64,000 nucleotides of DNA from an uncultured Dorea sp. (GTDB lineage Bacteria > Bacillota > Clostridia > Lachnospirales > Lachnospiraceae): positions 19,928-83,927 of the forward strand of contig CAJUFA010000015.1 of assembly GCA_910585725.1 (NCBI GenBank), in the 5' to 3' direction. A model generated the notes under the pieces. That model ran no database searches. It was not told the DNA's origin and worked only from the letters and a program-made list of their open reading frames with translations. Positions 26,939 through 36,497 of the stretch are shown here, piece after piece. Each line of letters starts with the position of its first letter. The first letter of the stretch is position 1. Both the position numbers and the translations under genes were made by a program.

Positions 26939-27697
26939 ATGGAGAAAGTATATGCGGTAGGGATGGGACCCGGGAATGGGGATCAGATGACTGCGGAAGC
27001 CAGGGAAGTCATAGTATCCTGCGATGTTATAGCAGGCTATACGGTGTATGTGGATCTGGTCAGGAAGGTACTTAAGGAGAGGGAATTAGAGGGAAAGGAA
27101 TTTATCACAACACCTATGACCCAGGAGGTGAAGCGCTGCCGGCTCGCGTTTGAACAGGCGCAAAAGGGAAAGAAAGTGGCGATGGTGTGCAGCGGAGACG
27201 CCGGGGTCTATGGTATGGCGGGGCTGCTTCTTGAGATATCCGGGGATTACCCGGAGGCGGAGGTTGAGGTGGTTCCCGGGATTACGGCGGCGTTAAGCGG
27301 CGCGGCGGTACTTGGAGCTCCTCTGATCCATGATTTTGCAGTTATTAGTTTAAGCGATCTTCTGACTTCCTGGGAGAAGATCGGGAAGCGTCTTCATGCG
27401 GCGGCGGAAGCAGATTTCTGCATTTGTCTTTATAATCCTTCCAGCCGGAAACGTCATGACTATCTGAAGAAAGCCTGCGGGATCATGCTGGAAAGTAAGG
27501 CCGGGGATACGGTCTGCGGGATCGTGAGGAATATCGGAAGGGAAGGGGAAGGCTGTGCTTTCTGTACCTTAGAAGAATTAAAGGATGCGGAGACGGATAT
27601 GTTTACAACCGTATTTATTGGAAACAGCCAGACGAGGATGGTAAACGGCAGGATGGTTACACCGAGAGGATATCGCAATGACAGAGAACAGGAATAA
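26939..27697 (+). CDS. cbiH: Cobalt-precorrin-3 (C17)-methyltransferase
   Basis: A 252-residue protein with VGMGPGNGDQMTAEAREVI, VIAGYTVYVDLV, SGDAGVYGMAGLLLE and the HDFAVISLSDLLTSWE segment that marks CbiH/CobJ. It methylates C17 and drives ring contraction. It is the short form without extra fused domains. It overlaps the start of the following cbiET gene by 20 bp. Confidence 0.94.
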   Translation: MEKVYAVGMGPGNGDQMTAEAREVIVSCDVIAGYTVYVDLVRKVLKERELEGKEFITTPMTQEVKRCRLAFEQAQKGKKVAMVCSGDAGVYGMAGLLLEISGDYPEAEVEVVPGITAALSGAAVLGAPLIHDFAVISLSDLLTSWEKIGKRLHAAAEADFCICLYNPSSRKRHDYLKKACGIMLESKAGDTVCGIVRNIGREGEGCAFCTLEELKDAETDMFTTVFIGNSQTRMVNGRMVTPRGYRNDREQE

Positions 27698-29003
27698 TCA
27701 AGAATTTCAGAGGGGGAACGGATTCATACGGGATATAAAGCGGCAGGTAAGTCTGGTGGGGGTCGGGATGGGAAACAAGAGAACATTGTCTGTAGAGGCA
27801 GGGGAGGCAATCCGGGAAAGTGATTGTATCATCGGGGCAAAGCGGATGCTGGAAGCTGTCGGCGTCGGTGAGGAGGACATAACGCGGGGAAGAATTATCG
27901 GGGACGAGGATGAAAAGCAGGGCGCAAAGGCGGTATATTGTGAGTATAATCCTGAGAAAATCAAAGAAATCATCGCCGCTAATCCGGAATGCCGGAGGGC
28001 AGTTGTTCTATATTCCGGGGATATCGGATTCTACAGCGGAGCAGAAAAGCTGTACGGACTTTTGAAAGATGATTACGAGATTAAAGGGATTCCGGGACTT
28101 TCGTGTGTGACATACTTTGCGGCAAAGCTTCATGTTTCCTGGGAGGATGCCCGGCTGATCAGTATCCATGGACGCAGGCAGCCGTATATTCATATACTTG
28201 CGAGGCATCAGAAGACGTTCTTGCTTCTGGGCGGCGTCGGACAGGCAGAGGAATTCTGCGGGAAACTGAAAGAATATGGACTGACAAGACTTAAACTCTG
28301 GATCGGAAGAGATCTTTCTTATCCGGAAGAGAGTATTATATGCCGTACCGGGGAGGATATAAAGCCGGAGGACGTAAGCGGGCTTTCCATAGTGTATGCC
28401 GAAAATCCCGCTCCTTTGCCGATGTTCTGCGGGCAGATTAAAGACGATGCGTTTATCCGCGGTAATGTACCTATGACAAAGGAAGAGGTCCGCGCCGTCA
28501 GTATCGCGAAGCTTGATCTGTCCGGAGAATTTGTCCTCTACGATATAGGCGCGGGCACCGGGTCCATTGCCGTTACGGCGGCGGTTTCGTATGAGAAGGC
28601 TCGGGTATATGCGATTGAAAAGAACGGGGAAGGGGTGGAGCTGATCCGGCAGAATCAGAGAAAATTCTGTGTAGATCAACTGTTTACAATAGAGGGAACG
28701 GCTCCCGGGGTATTGGAGGAACTGGAACCGCCGACGCACGTCTTCATCGGGGGCAGCTCCGGGAACCTAGAGGAGATTCTGCGCCGTATCAGAGAGAAGA
28801 ACCGGAACGCCAAAGTAGTCCTGAACGTGATCACCCTGGAGACATTCAATGAAGTTCTGAATGCAGAGGAAAAAGGACTGCTTACAGATGTGGAGATCAT
28901 ACAGGCAGGTATCGCAAGATCGAAGGAAAGGGGAGACTATCACATGATGATGGGGCTGAATCCCGTCTATGTCATCTCTGCCGCGTTTGGTGCAAGGGGA
29001 TGA
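27678..29003 (+). CDS. cbiET: Fused CbiE-CbiT: cobalt-precorrin-7 C5-methyltransferase / precorrin-6B C15-methyltransferase (decarboxylating)
   Basis: A 441-residue bifunctional protein. Residues about 20-240 are a CbiE-type tetrapyrrole methylase (SLVGVGMGNKRTLSVEAGEA, YSGDIGFYSGAEKLY, IPGLSCVTYFAAKLHVSWED, ISIHGR). Residues about 255-441 are a Rossmann-type CbiT (GNVPMTKEEVRAVSIAKLDL, LYDIGAGTGSIAVTAAVSYE, VFIGGSSGNLEEILRRI). Together they methylate C5 and C15 and decarboxylate the C12 acetate. This corresponds to CobL of the aerobic pathway, and the fusion is common in Firmicutes. Translation is probably coupled to cbiH by the overlap. Confidence 0.95.
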   Translation: MTENRNNQEFQRGNGFIRDIKRQVSLVGVGMGNKRTLSVEAGEAIRESDCIIGAKRMLEAVGVGEEDITRGRIIGDEDEKQGAKAVYCEYNPEKIKEIIAANPECRRAVVLYSGDIGFYSGAEKLYGLLKDDYEIKGIPGLSCVTYFAAKLHVSWEDARLISIHGRRQPYIHILARHQKTFLLLGGVGQAEEFCGKLKEYGLTRLKLWIGRDLSYPEESIICRTGEDIKPEDVSGLSIVYAENPAPLPMFCGQIKDDAFIRGNVPMTKEEVRAVSIAKLDLSGEFVLYDIGAGTGSIAVTAAVSYEKARVYAIEKNGEGVELIRQNQRKFCVDQLFTIEGTAPGVLEELEPPTHVFIGGSSGNLEEILRRIREKNRNAKVVLNVITLETFNEVLNAEEKGLLTDVEIIQAGIARSKERGDYHMMMGLNPVYVISAAFGARG

Positions 29004-29052
29004 TTCTTTCGGACTGCGGCGGAGTTTTGATCAGATTAAAGGATGATATGTT

Positions 29053-30468
29053 ATGAGGATTCCAAGAATTATGATTGCGGCGCCTATGAGCGGCTGCGGA
29101 AAGACTACGATCGTCTGCGGTCTGATGCAGGCGCTTATGAGCCGGGGGTATAAGATTGCCGGGGCAAAATGCGGCCCGGACTATATAGATCCTATGTTTC
29201 ACCGGAAAATACTGGGGGTTGAATCCGAGAATCTGGACCTGTTCTTCTGTGAACCGCAGGTTATGAGAGGACTCTTTGCAGAACATGCCTCGGAGGCGGA
29301 TATAACGTTGATTGAAGGCGTGATGGGGTATTACGACGGGATGGCTATTGACAGCGAGAAAGGGAGTTCTTATGAAGTGGCGAAGGTATTGGACGCGCCG
29401 GTACTTCTGGTTATAGACGCGAAGGGGGCCGCGCTGTCTGTTCTGGCAGTATTAAAAGGATTCCTTACATTTCGGGATGATAACAATATTGCAGGCATCC
29501 TGTTGAACCGGGTATCGGGGGCGGTATATCCAAGGATGAAAGAGATGGTGGAGCAGGGGCTTGAGGACATGGGTCATCCGGTTCCGGTGGTGGGATACGT
29601 TCCGGAGAATCCTTTGTTTCGGCTCAAAAGCAGGCATCTCGGACTCGTCACGCCGCAAGAGATAAAGAATTTGAAGTCTGTATTTGAAGAGATAGGGACG
29701 GTCTTGTTAGAGACGGTGGATCTGGAACAGATTCTAAAGATAGCCGGGAGGGTTCCGCTTTTAGAACCTTCAGCCGGAGAGGTGTCTTTGAAGCGTCAGA
29801 TCATGCCGCCGAAGCGTGCAGAACATGGGAAGATCCGGCTGGCGGTTGCACGGGATCTTGCTTTTGGCTTCTATTATAAAGATAATCTAAGACTTTTAGA
29901 AAAGCTGGGCTGTGAGCTGGTGCCTTTCAGCCCGCTTAAAGACAGAGGTCTGCCGCCTGATATCAGCGGACTTCTGCTGGGCGGGGGTTATCCGGAATTG
30001 TACGCCGAAGAACTGGCGGCGAATACTTCTCTTATAAAGGAGATCCGGATTATGCTTGAGCAGGGGCTCCCTTGCCATGCAGAGTGCGGCGGGTTCATGT
30101 ATCTGCATGAGGCGATGGAAGGTTCAGATCATAGATTCTATGATATGGTAGGTTTCATCGGAGGGAAAGCAATCCAAAGGGAACGGCTGGTACGGTTTGG
30201 ATATATTCAGATTGAAGGGAACAGAGACGGAGTATATCTGGAACAGGGAGAAGTTCTGAGAGGCCATGAGTTTCATTATTGGGACAGCCAGAATAACGGA
30301 GATGATTGCGTCGCCAGGAAACCGGGGCGGGATATTAGCTGGAATTGTATTCATATGCGGGGAAATGTATTCGCCGGATTCCCACATATCCATTATTATT
30401 CGAATATGCGGTTCGCTCAGAGATTCGTAAATAGGATGAAAGAATATTTGCCGGACAGATGCGAGTAA
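29053..30468 (+). CDS. cbiA: Cobyrinate a,c-diamide synthase
   Basis: A 471-residue amidotransferase. The N-terminal ATP-binding domain starts MIAAPMSGCGKTTIVCGLMQ, followed by GAKCGPDYIDPMFHRKILG and LIEGVMGYYDG. The C-terminal class-I glutaminase domain carries the nucleophilic Cys in CHAECGGFMYLHEAM and a downstream GHEFHYWDS. It amidates the a and c side chains using glutamine and ATP. Confidence 0.96.
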   Translation: MRIPRIMIAAPMSGCGKTTIVCGLMQALMSRGYKIAGAKCGPDYIDPMFHRKILGVESENLDLFFCEPQVMRGLFAEHASEADITLIEGVMGYYDGMAIDSEKGSSYEVAKVLDAPVLLVIDAKGAALSVLAVLKGFLTFRDDNNIAGILLNRVSGAVYPRMKEMVEQGLEDMGHPVPVVGYVPENPLFRLKSRHLGLVTPQEIKNLKSVFEEIGTVLLETVDLEQILKIAGRVPLLEPSAGEVSLKRQIMPPKRAEHGKIRLAVARDLAFGFYYKDNLRLLEKLGCELVPFSPLKDRGLPPDISGLLLGGGYPELYAEELAANTSLIKEIRIMLEQGLPCHAECGGFMYLHEAMEGSDHRFYDMVGFIGGKAIQRERLVRFGYIQIEGNRDGVYLEQGEVLRGHEFHYWDSQNNGDDCVARKPGRDISWNCIHMRGNVFAGFPHIHYYSNMRFAQRFVNRMKEYLPDRCE

Positions 30469-30518
30469 CGGTCGGACAGAGGCCGCATGGAGGATCAGGA
30501 AAGGAATGAAGTTAAGGG

Positions 30519-31577
30519 ATGTATAAGAAAGAGATATGCGAAAAGATAGAAGCAGCGGACGCATCCGCCATGGAACAGGCCAGGAGGCGCTGGATGTCTG
30601 TGGGAAAGCCGCTGTTCAGTCTTGGGAAGCTTGAGGACGCCGTCGTTAAGATTGCCGGGATAAAAGGCACGCCGGATTATCATTTGGATAAAAAAGGACT
30701 GATCATCATGTGTGCAGACAATGGAGTAGTGGAAGAAGGAGTGACGCAGACCGGCCGGGAAGTGACGGCAATTGTCGCGGAAAATTTCACAAAAGGGATG
30801 GCGAGCGTCTGTTTGATGAGCAGGCTGGCGGGGGTGGATATCTGCCCGGTAGATATCGGGATGGCGGTGGATGTCCCGGCGCTTTCAAAAAGCGGACAAA
30901 AAGTGGCGTATGGCACCAGGAATTTCGCGAATGAGCCGGCGATGACGAAGGAGGAGGTCTGGAGGGCTGTTCGGATCGGGATAGATATGGCTGCAGGGAT
31001 GAAGGAGAAGGGGTACGAGATTATCGCTACCGGCGAGATGGGGATCGGGAATACCACGACCAGCAGCGCGGTCGCAAGCGTGCTGCTGGGCGAACGGCCG
31101 GAGGATATTACCGGAAAGGGCGCGGGTCTGGATGCAGAGGGACTACAGAAGAAGATAACCGTGATCCGGGCCGCGATTAAGAAATATAATCCCGATCCCC
31201 AGGATGTAATCGACGTTCTGGCAAAAGTCGGAGGATTGGATATAGCCGGGCTGACGGGAGTATTCTTAGGAGGCGCAATCTACAGGATTCCGGTAGTGAT
31301 CGACGGATTGATCTCTTCCGTGGCGGCGTTGTGCGCGGCAGGAATTACAGAGAAAGCAAAAGACTATATGCTTCCGTCCCACGTATCGAACGAGCCGGGA
31401 GGCCAGACCGTATTAGACGCGCTGGGATTCTCGCCCTTCCTGACCTGCGGGATGTTCTTAGGCGAAGGGAGCGGCGCGGTGGCTTTGATGCCGCTCCTTG
31501 ACATGGCGCTTAAGGTATACCGGGAGATGGGGACGTTTGATGATATCAGTGTGGAGAAATACGAAGTACTGCAATAA
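30519..31577 (+). CDS. cobT: Nicotinate-nucleotide--dimethylbenzimidazole phosphoribosyltransferase
   Basis: A 352-residue CobT with MCADNGVVEEGVTQTGREVT, ATGEMGIGNTTTSSAVASVL, LDIAGLTGVFLGGAIYRIPV and the C-terminal catalytic-Glu segment FLGEGSGAVALMPLLDMALK. It activates the lower-ligand base to alpha-ribazole phosphate. No lower-ligand synthesis genes (bluB or bza) are seen in the window, so the base is made elsewhere or scavenged. Confidence 0.96.
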   Translation: MYKKEICEKIEAADASAMEQARRRWMSVGKPLFSLGKLEDAVVKIAGIKGTPDYHLDKKGLIIMCADNGVVEEGVTQTGREVTAIVAENFTKGMASVCLMSRLAGVDICPVDIGMAVDVPALSKSGQKVAYGTRNFANEPAMTKEEVWRAVRIGIDMAAGMKEKGYEIIATGEMGIGNTTTSSAVASVLLGERPEDITGKGAGLDAEGLQKKITVIRAAIKKYNPDPQDVIDVLAKVGGLDIAGLTGVFLGGAIYRIPVVIDGLISSVAALCAAGITEKAKDYMLPSHVSNEPGGQTVLDALGFSPFLTCGMFLGEGSGAVALMPLLDMALKVYREMGTFDDISVEKYEVLQ

Positions 31578-31596
31578 TATACCGGAGGTTGAAAGA

Positions 31597-32367
31597 ATGG
31601 TTATTTTACAATCCCTGATTATCGCGTTGTCCATGTATTCAAAGATTCCTTTACCCCAGGTTCCATGGACGGAGGAGAATACGAGGCATGTCATGTGTTT
31701 CTTTCCGGTCGTCGGGATCATTACAGGGGGCTGCGTATGGAGCGCAGGGACATTTCTTCTGAGAAATGACTGGGGCACACTGCTATTTGCGGCCGTGATG
31801 ACGCTGCTTCCGATTATGATAAGCGGCGGGATTCATATGGACGGACTGTTAGATACGATCGACGCCCTTAGTTCCTATGGGGACAGGGAACGGAAACTCG
31901 AGATTCTGAAGGATTCTCATGCAGGCGCGTTTGCGGTCATCGGTGCGTGCTGTTACTTTACCGCCTGTCTGGGACTGTGGAGTGAAGTGACGGAGGAAAT
32001 GCTCCCGATCATTGCATGCGGTTATGTGCTTTCCCGGGGATTGAGCGGATTCGCGGTTCTTACCTTTCCTTCCGCATCGGATAAGGGACTGGCGCGGACT
32101 TTTAAGGAAGGGACAAGACGTCTTCATGCGGCGGCGCTTCTTATATTCTTTGTCCTGTTTCCTGCGGCGGTTATGCTGACGGCGGCGCCGCGGTTCGGAG
32201 GAATGGCCGTGGCCGGCGCGGCGGGGGTGTTTCTTTATTATCGGGTAATGTCCCTTCGCAAATTCGGAGGGGTTACCGGAGATCTGGCGGGATATTTCCT
32301 CCAGCTGTGTGAGCTGGCGGTTCTAGGATGCGTGGTGATGGGAGGTTATTTATGGAGATCTTGTTGA
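31597..32367 (+). CDS. cobS: Adenosylcobinamide-GDP ribazoletransferase
   Basis: A 256-residue membrane protein starting at an ATG with GGAGG 9 nt upstream. An earlier in-frame ATG at 31498 lies inside cobT and is rejected. The motifs ALSMYSKIPLPQVPW, GGIHMDGLLDTIDAL, LKDSHAGAFAVIGACCY and RKFGGVTGDLAGYFLQLCEL are characteristic. CobS joins the activated corrinoid and alpha-ribazole in the membrane. Its 3' end overlaps cobC. Confidence 0.95.
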   Translation: MVILQSLIIALSMYSKIPLPQVPWTEENTRHVMCFFPVVGIITGGCVWSAGTFLLRNDWGTLLFAAVMTLLPIMISGGIHMDGLLDTIDALSSYGDRERKLEILKDSHAGAFAVIGACCYFTACLGLWSEVTEEMLPIIACGYVLSRGLSGFAVLTFPSASDKGLARTFKEGTRRLHAAALLIFFVLFPAAVMLTAAPRFGGMAVAGAAGVFLYYRVMSLRKFGGVTGDLAGYFLQLCELAVLGCVVMGGYLWRSC

Positions 32368-32924
32368 TTCGGCATTTTATGACCCGGGGAAATGCAGAGC
32401 ATCGGTACGTCGGTATAACGGATGAAGCCCTGCTGCCGGGGCAGACGTCCTCTTATCCGGAGGTTCAGGCAGTTGCAGTAAGTCCTTTGAGGCGGTGTGT
32501 CGAGACGGCAGAAATTATCTATCCGGGGGTAAGAAGATACGTCTGTGACGAACTTCGGGAGTGTGATTTCGGCTTGTTCGAGAATAAGAACTATGAAGAA
32601 TTAAAGGATGATCCGGATTATCAGAGATGGATCTTATCGGAAGGGATGATTCCGTTTCCAGAAGGAGAGGGAAGGGATGATTTCTGCCGAAGATGTGAGG
32701 AAGGGTTTTGTCGTATGACAGAGAGATTCATAGAAGAGAATTATGAATCCGCGGCGTTTGTCGTACATGGGGGGACGATCATGGCGATACTTGACAGATT
32801 TGCGGCTTCGAGAGAAAGTTTCTATCATTGGCAGGTTAAGAACGGGGAAGCGTACCGCGGGAAGCTTTGCAAGAGAGAGTGGAGTAAAGGGATACGGAGA
32901 TTAACGGGGATAGAGAGAATATGA
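32352..32924 (+). CDS. cobC: Alpha-ribazole phosphatase-like histidine phosphatase
   Basis: A 190-residue histidine phosphatase with LIRHFMTRGNAEHRYVG at the N-terminus, SPLRRCVETAEIIYP, ECDFGLFENKNYEEL and VVHGGTIMAILDRF. It starts at ATG 32352 with GGAGG 6 nt upstream and overlaps cobS by 16 bp. The family is broad, but the position between cobS and cbiB argues for removal of phosphate from alpha-ribazole phosphate or adenosylcobalamin phosphate. Confidence 0.88.
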   Translation: MEILLIRHFMTRGNAEHRYVGITDEALLPGQTSSYPEVQAVAVSPLRRCVETAEIIYPGVRRYVCDELRECDFGLFENKNYEELKDDPDYQRWILSEGMIPFPEGEGRDDFCRRCEEGFCRMTERFIEENYESAAFVVHGGTIMAILDRFAASRESFYHWQVKNGEAYRGKLCKREWSKGIRRLTGIERI

Positions 32925-33883
32925 GAATCATAGTGATATGTATACTGGCGTGTCTGTCAGACCTGATCTTGGGGGATCCGGCGCGGTTGTATCATCCGGT
33001 CCGTGGGATAGGATTTTTGATTATGAAATTGGAGAAGCTGCTTTATAAGGGGGCAGGAGAGGATCCGCGTTTTCTTGGAATAGCGGGGGGCGTCCTGTGG
33101 ATCCTGGTGTGCGGGATTACCACCGCTGCTTCTGCAGGTCTTCTGCTTCTGGCGGGGAAGATACATCCTTATCTGGCGTTTGCCTTAGAGGTATTCTGGT
33201 GCTATCAGTTATTGGCGGCGACTTCCCTTAGAAAGGAAAGCATGAAAGTGTATGAGAAGCTGAGAGAGGATTCACTTCCCGGCGCCAGGCAGGCAGTTTC
33301 TATGATTGTCGGCAGGGATACGATGGAGCTGACGGAAGAAGGAGTTATTAAGGCGGCTGTGGAGACGGTAGCGGAGAATACGTCGGACGGAGTGATCGCG
33401 CCCCTGTTCTATATGCTGATAGGCGGCGCCCCCCTTGCGTTTCTTTATAAAGCGGTCAATACGATGGATTCAATGATCGGCTATAAGAACGACAGATATC
33501 TTTACTTCGGCAGGGCAGCGGCGAAGATGGACGATGTATTCAACTTTATTCCGGCCAGGATCTCGGCGGTTCTTATGATTGCGGCGGCATTCCTTTGCGG
33601 GTTTAACGGGAAGAACGCATGGAAGATCTATCAAAGAGACCGGCATAACCATGCAAGTCCCAACGCGGCGCAGACGGAAGCAGTGTGCGCCGGCGCCCTT
33701 GGGGTACAGTTGGCGGGTAATGCGTTTTATTTTGGGAAACTATATGAGAAGCCCACGATCGGCGATCCGCTCCGTCCGGTGTGCAGGGAAGATATTCCGG
33801 CAGCGTGCCGGCTGATGTATGCGGCGGGGGGATTTATGCTGGCAGCGGGGATCGGAATCAGGTGGATGACAGGATTGTTGTAG
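32921..33883 (+). CDS. cbiB: Adenosylcobinamide-phosphate synthase
   Basis: A 320-residue membrane protein of the CbiB/CobD family with LGDPARLYHPVRGIG, VAENTSDGVIAPLFYMLI, TMDSMIGYKNDRYLYFGR and HASPNAAQTEAVCAGALG. It attaches aminopropanol (or its phosphate) to the corrin ring. Its start overlaps the cobC stop by 4 bp (ATGA), implying coupled translation. It is followed at once by the decarboxylase gene that supplies aminopropanol phosphate. Confidence 0.95.
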   Translation: MRIIVICILACLSDLILGDPARLYHPVRGIGFLIMKLEKLLYKGAGEDPRFLGIAGGVLWILVCGITTAASAGLLLLAGKIHPYLAFALEVFWCYQLLAATSLRKESMKVYEKLREDSLPGARQAVSMIVGRDTMELTEEGVIKAAVETVAENTSDGVIAPLFYMLIGGAPLAFLYKAVNTMDSMIGYKNDRYLYFGRAAAKMDDVFNFIPARISAVLMIAAAFLCGFNGKNAWKIYQRDRHNHASPNAAQTEAVCAGALGVQLAGNAFYFGKLYEKPTIGDPLRPVCREDIPAACRLMYAAGGFMLAAGIGIRWMTGLL

Positions 33884-33900
33884 AGGGAGGAAAAAGGCAG

Positions 33901-34941
33901 ATGGAATATCAGCACGGCGGCGACGTCTATACATATGGAGGGATGATAGATTTCTCGGTAAATATCAATCCGTTGGGTCCGGGCAGCTCTGTCATACAGG
34001 CGGCGCATAACGCGGTTGAGAGAATGACCCAGTACCCGGACGCCGAATGCAGAAGCTTGAGGAAAGCTCTGGCGGAGTCTCTTCAGATGGATAAGGAGTT
34101 CTTCATCTTCGGAAACGGAGGCGCGGAGCTTATCTTTAACCTTGCGGCGGCGGAACATCCGAAGAAAGCGGTGCTTTTGGCCCCGTCGTTCGCAGAATAC
34201 AGGCAGGCGCTGCAGGCAGCAGGCTGCGAAATCATCTGGTTCCCTCTTAAGGAGTCGGAAGAATTTGAACTTGGGGAAGCATATTTGGAATATCTTAAGG
34301 AAGACGTCGATATGGTTTTCTTATGCTCTCCGGGTAATCCGGTAGGGAATATAATCCGGAAGGAATTGTTGCTGGAGATCCTGGAACGCTGCAGGAAGAA
34401 GCAGATCCGTATGGTGATGGACGAGTGTTTCTATGAGTTTTTAGATTGCTGGCAGGAGCATACTCTGCAGCAGAAGGCGGCGGAATATCCGAATCTCTTT
34501 ATCTTAAGGGCGTTTACGAAGATGTATGCGATGCCGGGCCTTCGCCTGGGATACGGAATCTGCAGCGACGCCGGACTGATACAGGAAATGGAACGGATGC
34601 GCCAGCCCTGGAGCGTCTCTGTGGTGGCGCAGGAGGCGGGAGCGGCTGCGGTAGGGGATATCCTGCATCCTGCTCGGACGAGAGAATATATCCGGAGAGA
34701 ACGGAATTGGCTTGTCGGGCAGTTGGAGGAGATAGGGGTGAGGTACTACACGCCGACGGCAAATTACATCTTCATAAAGAGCGGGGCTGATCTCTGCGGG
34801 GAATTAAAAAAATGCGGTATATTGATACGGGACTGCAGTAATTACGAAGGACTTACCAAAGGATACTACCGGTTTGCCGTTAAGAAGAGGCAGGAAAATC
34901 AAAGATTAGTGGAGGAGCTTAGGCGTATTTATCAGATATAA
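33901..34941 (+). CDS. cobD: L-threonine-O-3-phosphate decarboxylase (PLP-dependent)
   Basis: A 346-residue fold-type-I aminotransferase-like protein. HGGDVYTYGGMIDFSVNINP opens the protein; SPGNPVGN, the DECFYEFLD aspartate and the PLP-lysine region RAFTKMYAMPGLRLGYG follow. Placement next to cbiB in a cobalamin cluster distinguishes it from histidinol-phosphate aminotransferase. It makes (R)-1-amino-2-propanol phosphate. The ATG at 33901 follows GGGAGGAAAAAGG; an upstream in-frame ATG at 33781 lies within cbiB and is rejected. Confidence 0.9.
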   Translation: MEYQHGGDVYTYGGMIDFSVNINPLGPGSSVIQAAHNAVERMTQYPDAECRSLRKALAESLQMDKEFFIFGNGGAELIFNLAAAEHPKKAVLLAPSFAEYRQALQAAGCEIIWFPLKESEEFELGEAYLEYLKEDVDMVFLCSPGNPVGNIIRKELLLEILERCRKKQIRMVMDECFYEFLDCWQEHTLQQKAAEYPNLFILRAFTKMYAMPGLRLGYGICSDAGLIQEMERMRQPWSVSVVAQEAGAAAVGDILHPARTREYIRRERNWLVGQLEEIGVRYYTPTANYIFIKSGADLCGELKKCGILIRDCSNYEGLTKGYYRFAVKKRQENQRLVEELRRIYQI

Positions 34942-34952
34942 AGGAGAAGAAG

Positions 34953-36497
34953 ATGGCAAAATCAATAATGATCCAGGGTACGATGTCCAATGCCGGGAAG
35001 AGCGTTCTGGTCGGAGGATTGTGCCGGGTATTCAGGCAGGATGGTTATAAGGCGGCGCCGTTTAAGTCGCAGAACATGGCGCTTAATTCTTTCATCACGA
35101 AGGAGGGGCTTGAGATGGGAAGGGCGCAGGTGATGCAGGCGGAAGCCGCCGGTATCGAACCGTCGGTACAGATGAACCCCATCTTGCTGAAACCGACGAA
35201 CGATACCGGTTCTCAGGTGATTGTTAACGGAGAAGTGGCGGGTATTATGTCGGCGGCGGAATATTATAAGAAAAAGATTGAATATATTCCTGTGGTCATG
35301 GAGGCTTACCGAAGCCTGGAGGAGAGATATGATATCATCGTGATAGAAGGCGCGGGAAGCCCGGCAGAGATTAATCTCAGGGAGAACGATATCGTGAATA
35401 TGGGGTTGGCCAAGATGGTCGGCGCTCCGGTCCTGCTTGCGGGGGATATTGACCGGGGAGGCGTATTCGCCCAGATTGTGGGAACGATTGAGCTTCTTGA
35501 GGAAGAGGAACGAAAGCGAGTCAAAGGTACGATTATCAATAAGTTCAGGGGAGATAAGGATATCCTGGAACCGGGGCTTAAAATGCTCTCTGAGAGGACG
35601 GGGATTCCGGTCTGCGGGGTCGTTCCTTATTTTTATCTGGATATCGACGAGGAGGACAGCTTAACGGAGAGGTTCGGAAGAAAGAACGGAGGAGGCAGGA
35701 TCGACGTCGCCGTGATCCTGCTGCCCCGGATATCTAATTTTACGGATTTTGCGCCTTTTTATGGGATGGAGGACGTGACGCTTCGTTATGTAAGCTGCGT
35801 GGGTGAGTTCGGGGATCCCGACGCGGTTATTCTGCCCGGTACGAAGAATACGATCGGGGATCTTATGTGGCTTAGGCAGAACGGATTAGAAGCGAAGATC
35901 CTTAGGCACAGCGCCAGAGGAAAGCTTTTGTTTGGAATCTGCGGAGGTTATCAGATGTTAGGAGAAGTGATCGAGGATCCGGAGGGAATGGAGCAGCAGG
36001 GAAATATCAGGGGAATGGGCCTGCTTCCGATGAAGACCGTATTTGTTCCGGAGAAGACTCGTACACGCGTCAGAGGACATTTTCAGAGAGTAAGAGGGCT
36101 TCTTCATGAGCTGGAACAAGTAGAGATAGAAGGCTATGAGATTCATATGGGCGTCTCAAAGAGGCTGGATACAGCTTTGGCGGAAGGGAAGAGGGGTTAT
36201 GAAGACGGTTTGCTTGTGCTGGAAGACGGCGCGGCGCCGGGAGAACGGAAGGAAGACGGCATGTGCACCGATAATGTCTATGGCTGTTATGTTCATGGGC
36301 TCTTCGACCGGGCAAAGGCTGCGGAGGTGATGGTCCGCGCGCTTCTTAGGCAGAAAGGATATGCCGAAGACAGTGTAAAAGCGGTTGATATGCGGGAATA
36401 TAAGGAGGAACAGTATGACAGGCTGGCGCAGATCATCCGGGAGAATATTGATATGGAAGCGGTCTATAGAATTATCGGGATGGAAAGGAATCAGTAA
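34953..36497 (+). CDS. cbiP: Cobyric acid synthase
   Basis: A 514-residue glutamine-dependent amidotransferase. The N-terminus has IQGTMSNAGKSVLVGGLCR and FKSQNMALNSFITKEGLEMG. The middle has IEGAGSPAEINLRENDIVNM and AGDIDRGGVFAQIVGTIELL. The C-terminal glutaminase has the Cys in GKLLFGICGGYQMLGE and the His in GCYVHGLFD. It amidates side chains b, d, e and g. It overlaps the start of cobU by one base (TAATG). Confidence 0.97.
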   Translation: MAKSIMIQGTMSNAGKSVLVGGLCRVFRQDGYKAAPFKSQNMALNSFITKEGLEMGRAQVMQAEAAGIEPSVQMNPILLKPTNDTGSQVIVNGEVAGIMSAAEYYKKKIEYIPVVMEAYRSLEERYDIIVIEGAGSPAEINLRENDIVNMGLAKMVGAPVLLAGDIDRGGVFAQIVGTIELLEEEERKRVKGTIINKFRGDKDILEPGLKMLSERTGIPVCGVVPYFYLDIDEEDSLTERFGRKNGGGRIDVAVILLPRISNFTDFAPFYGMEDVTLRYVSCVGEFGDPDAVILPGTKNTIGDLMWLRQNGLEAKILRHSARGKLLFGICGGYQMLGEVIEDPEGMEQQGNIRGMGLLPMKTVFVPEKTRTRVRGHFQRVRGLLHELEQVEIEGYEIHMGVSKRLDTALAEGKRGYEDGLLVLEDGAAPGERKEDGMCTDNVYGCYVHGLFDRAKAAEVMVRALLRQKGYAEDSVKAVDMREYKEEQYDRLAQIIRENIDMEAVYRIIGMERNQ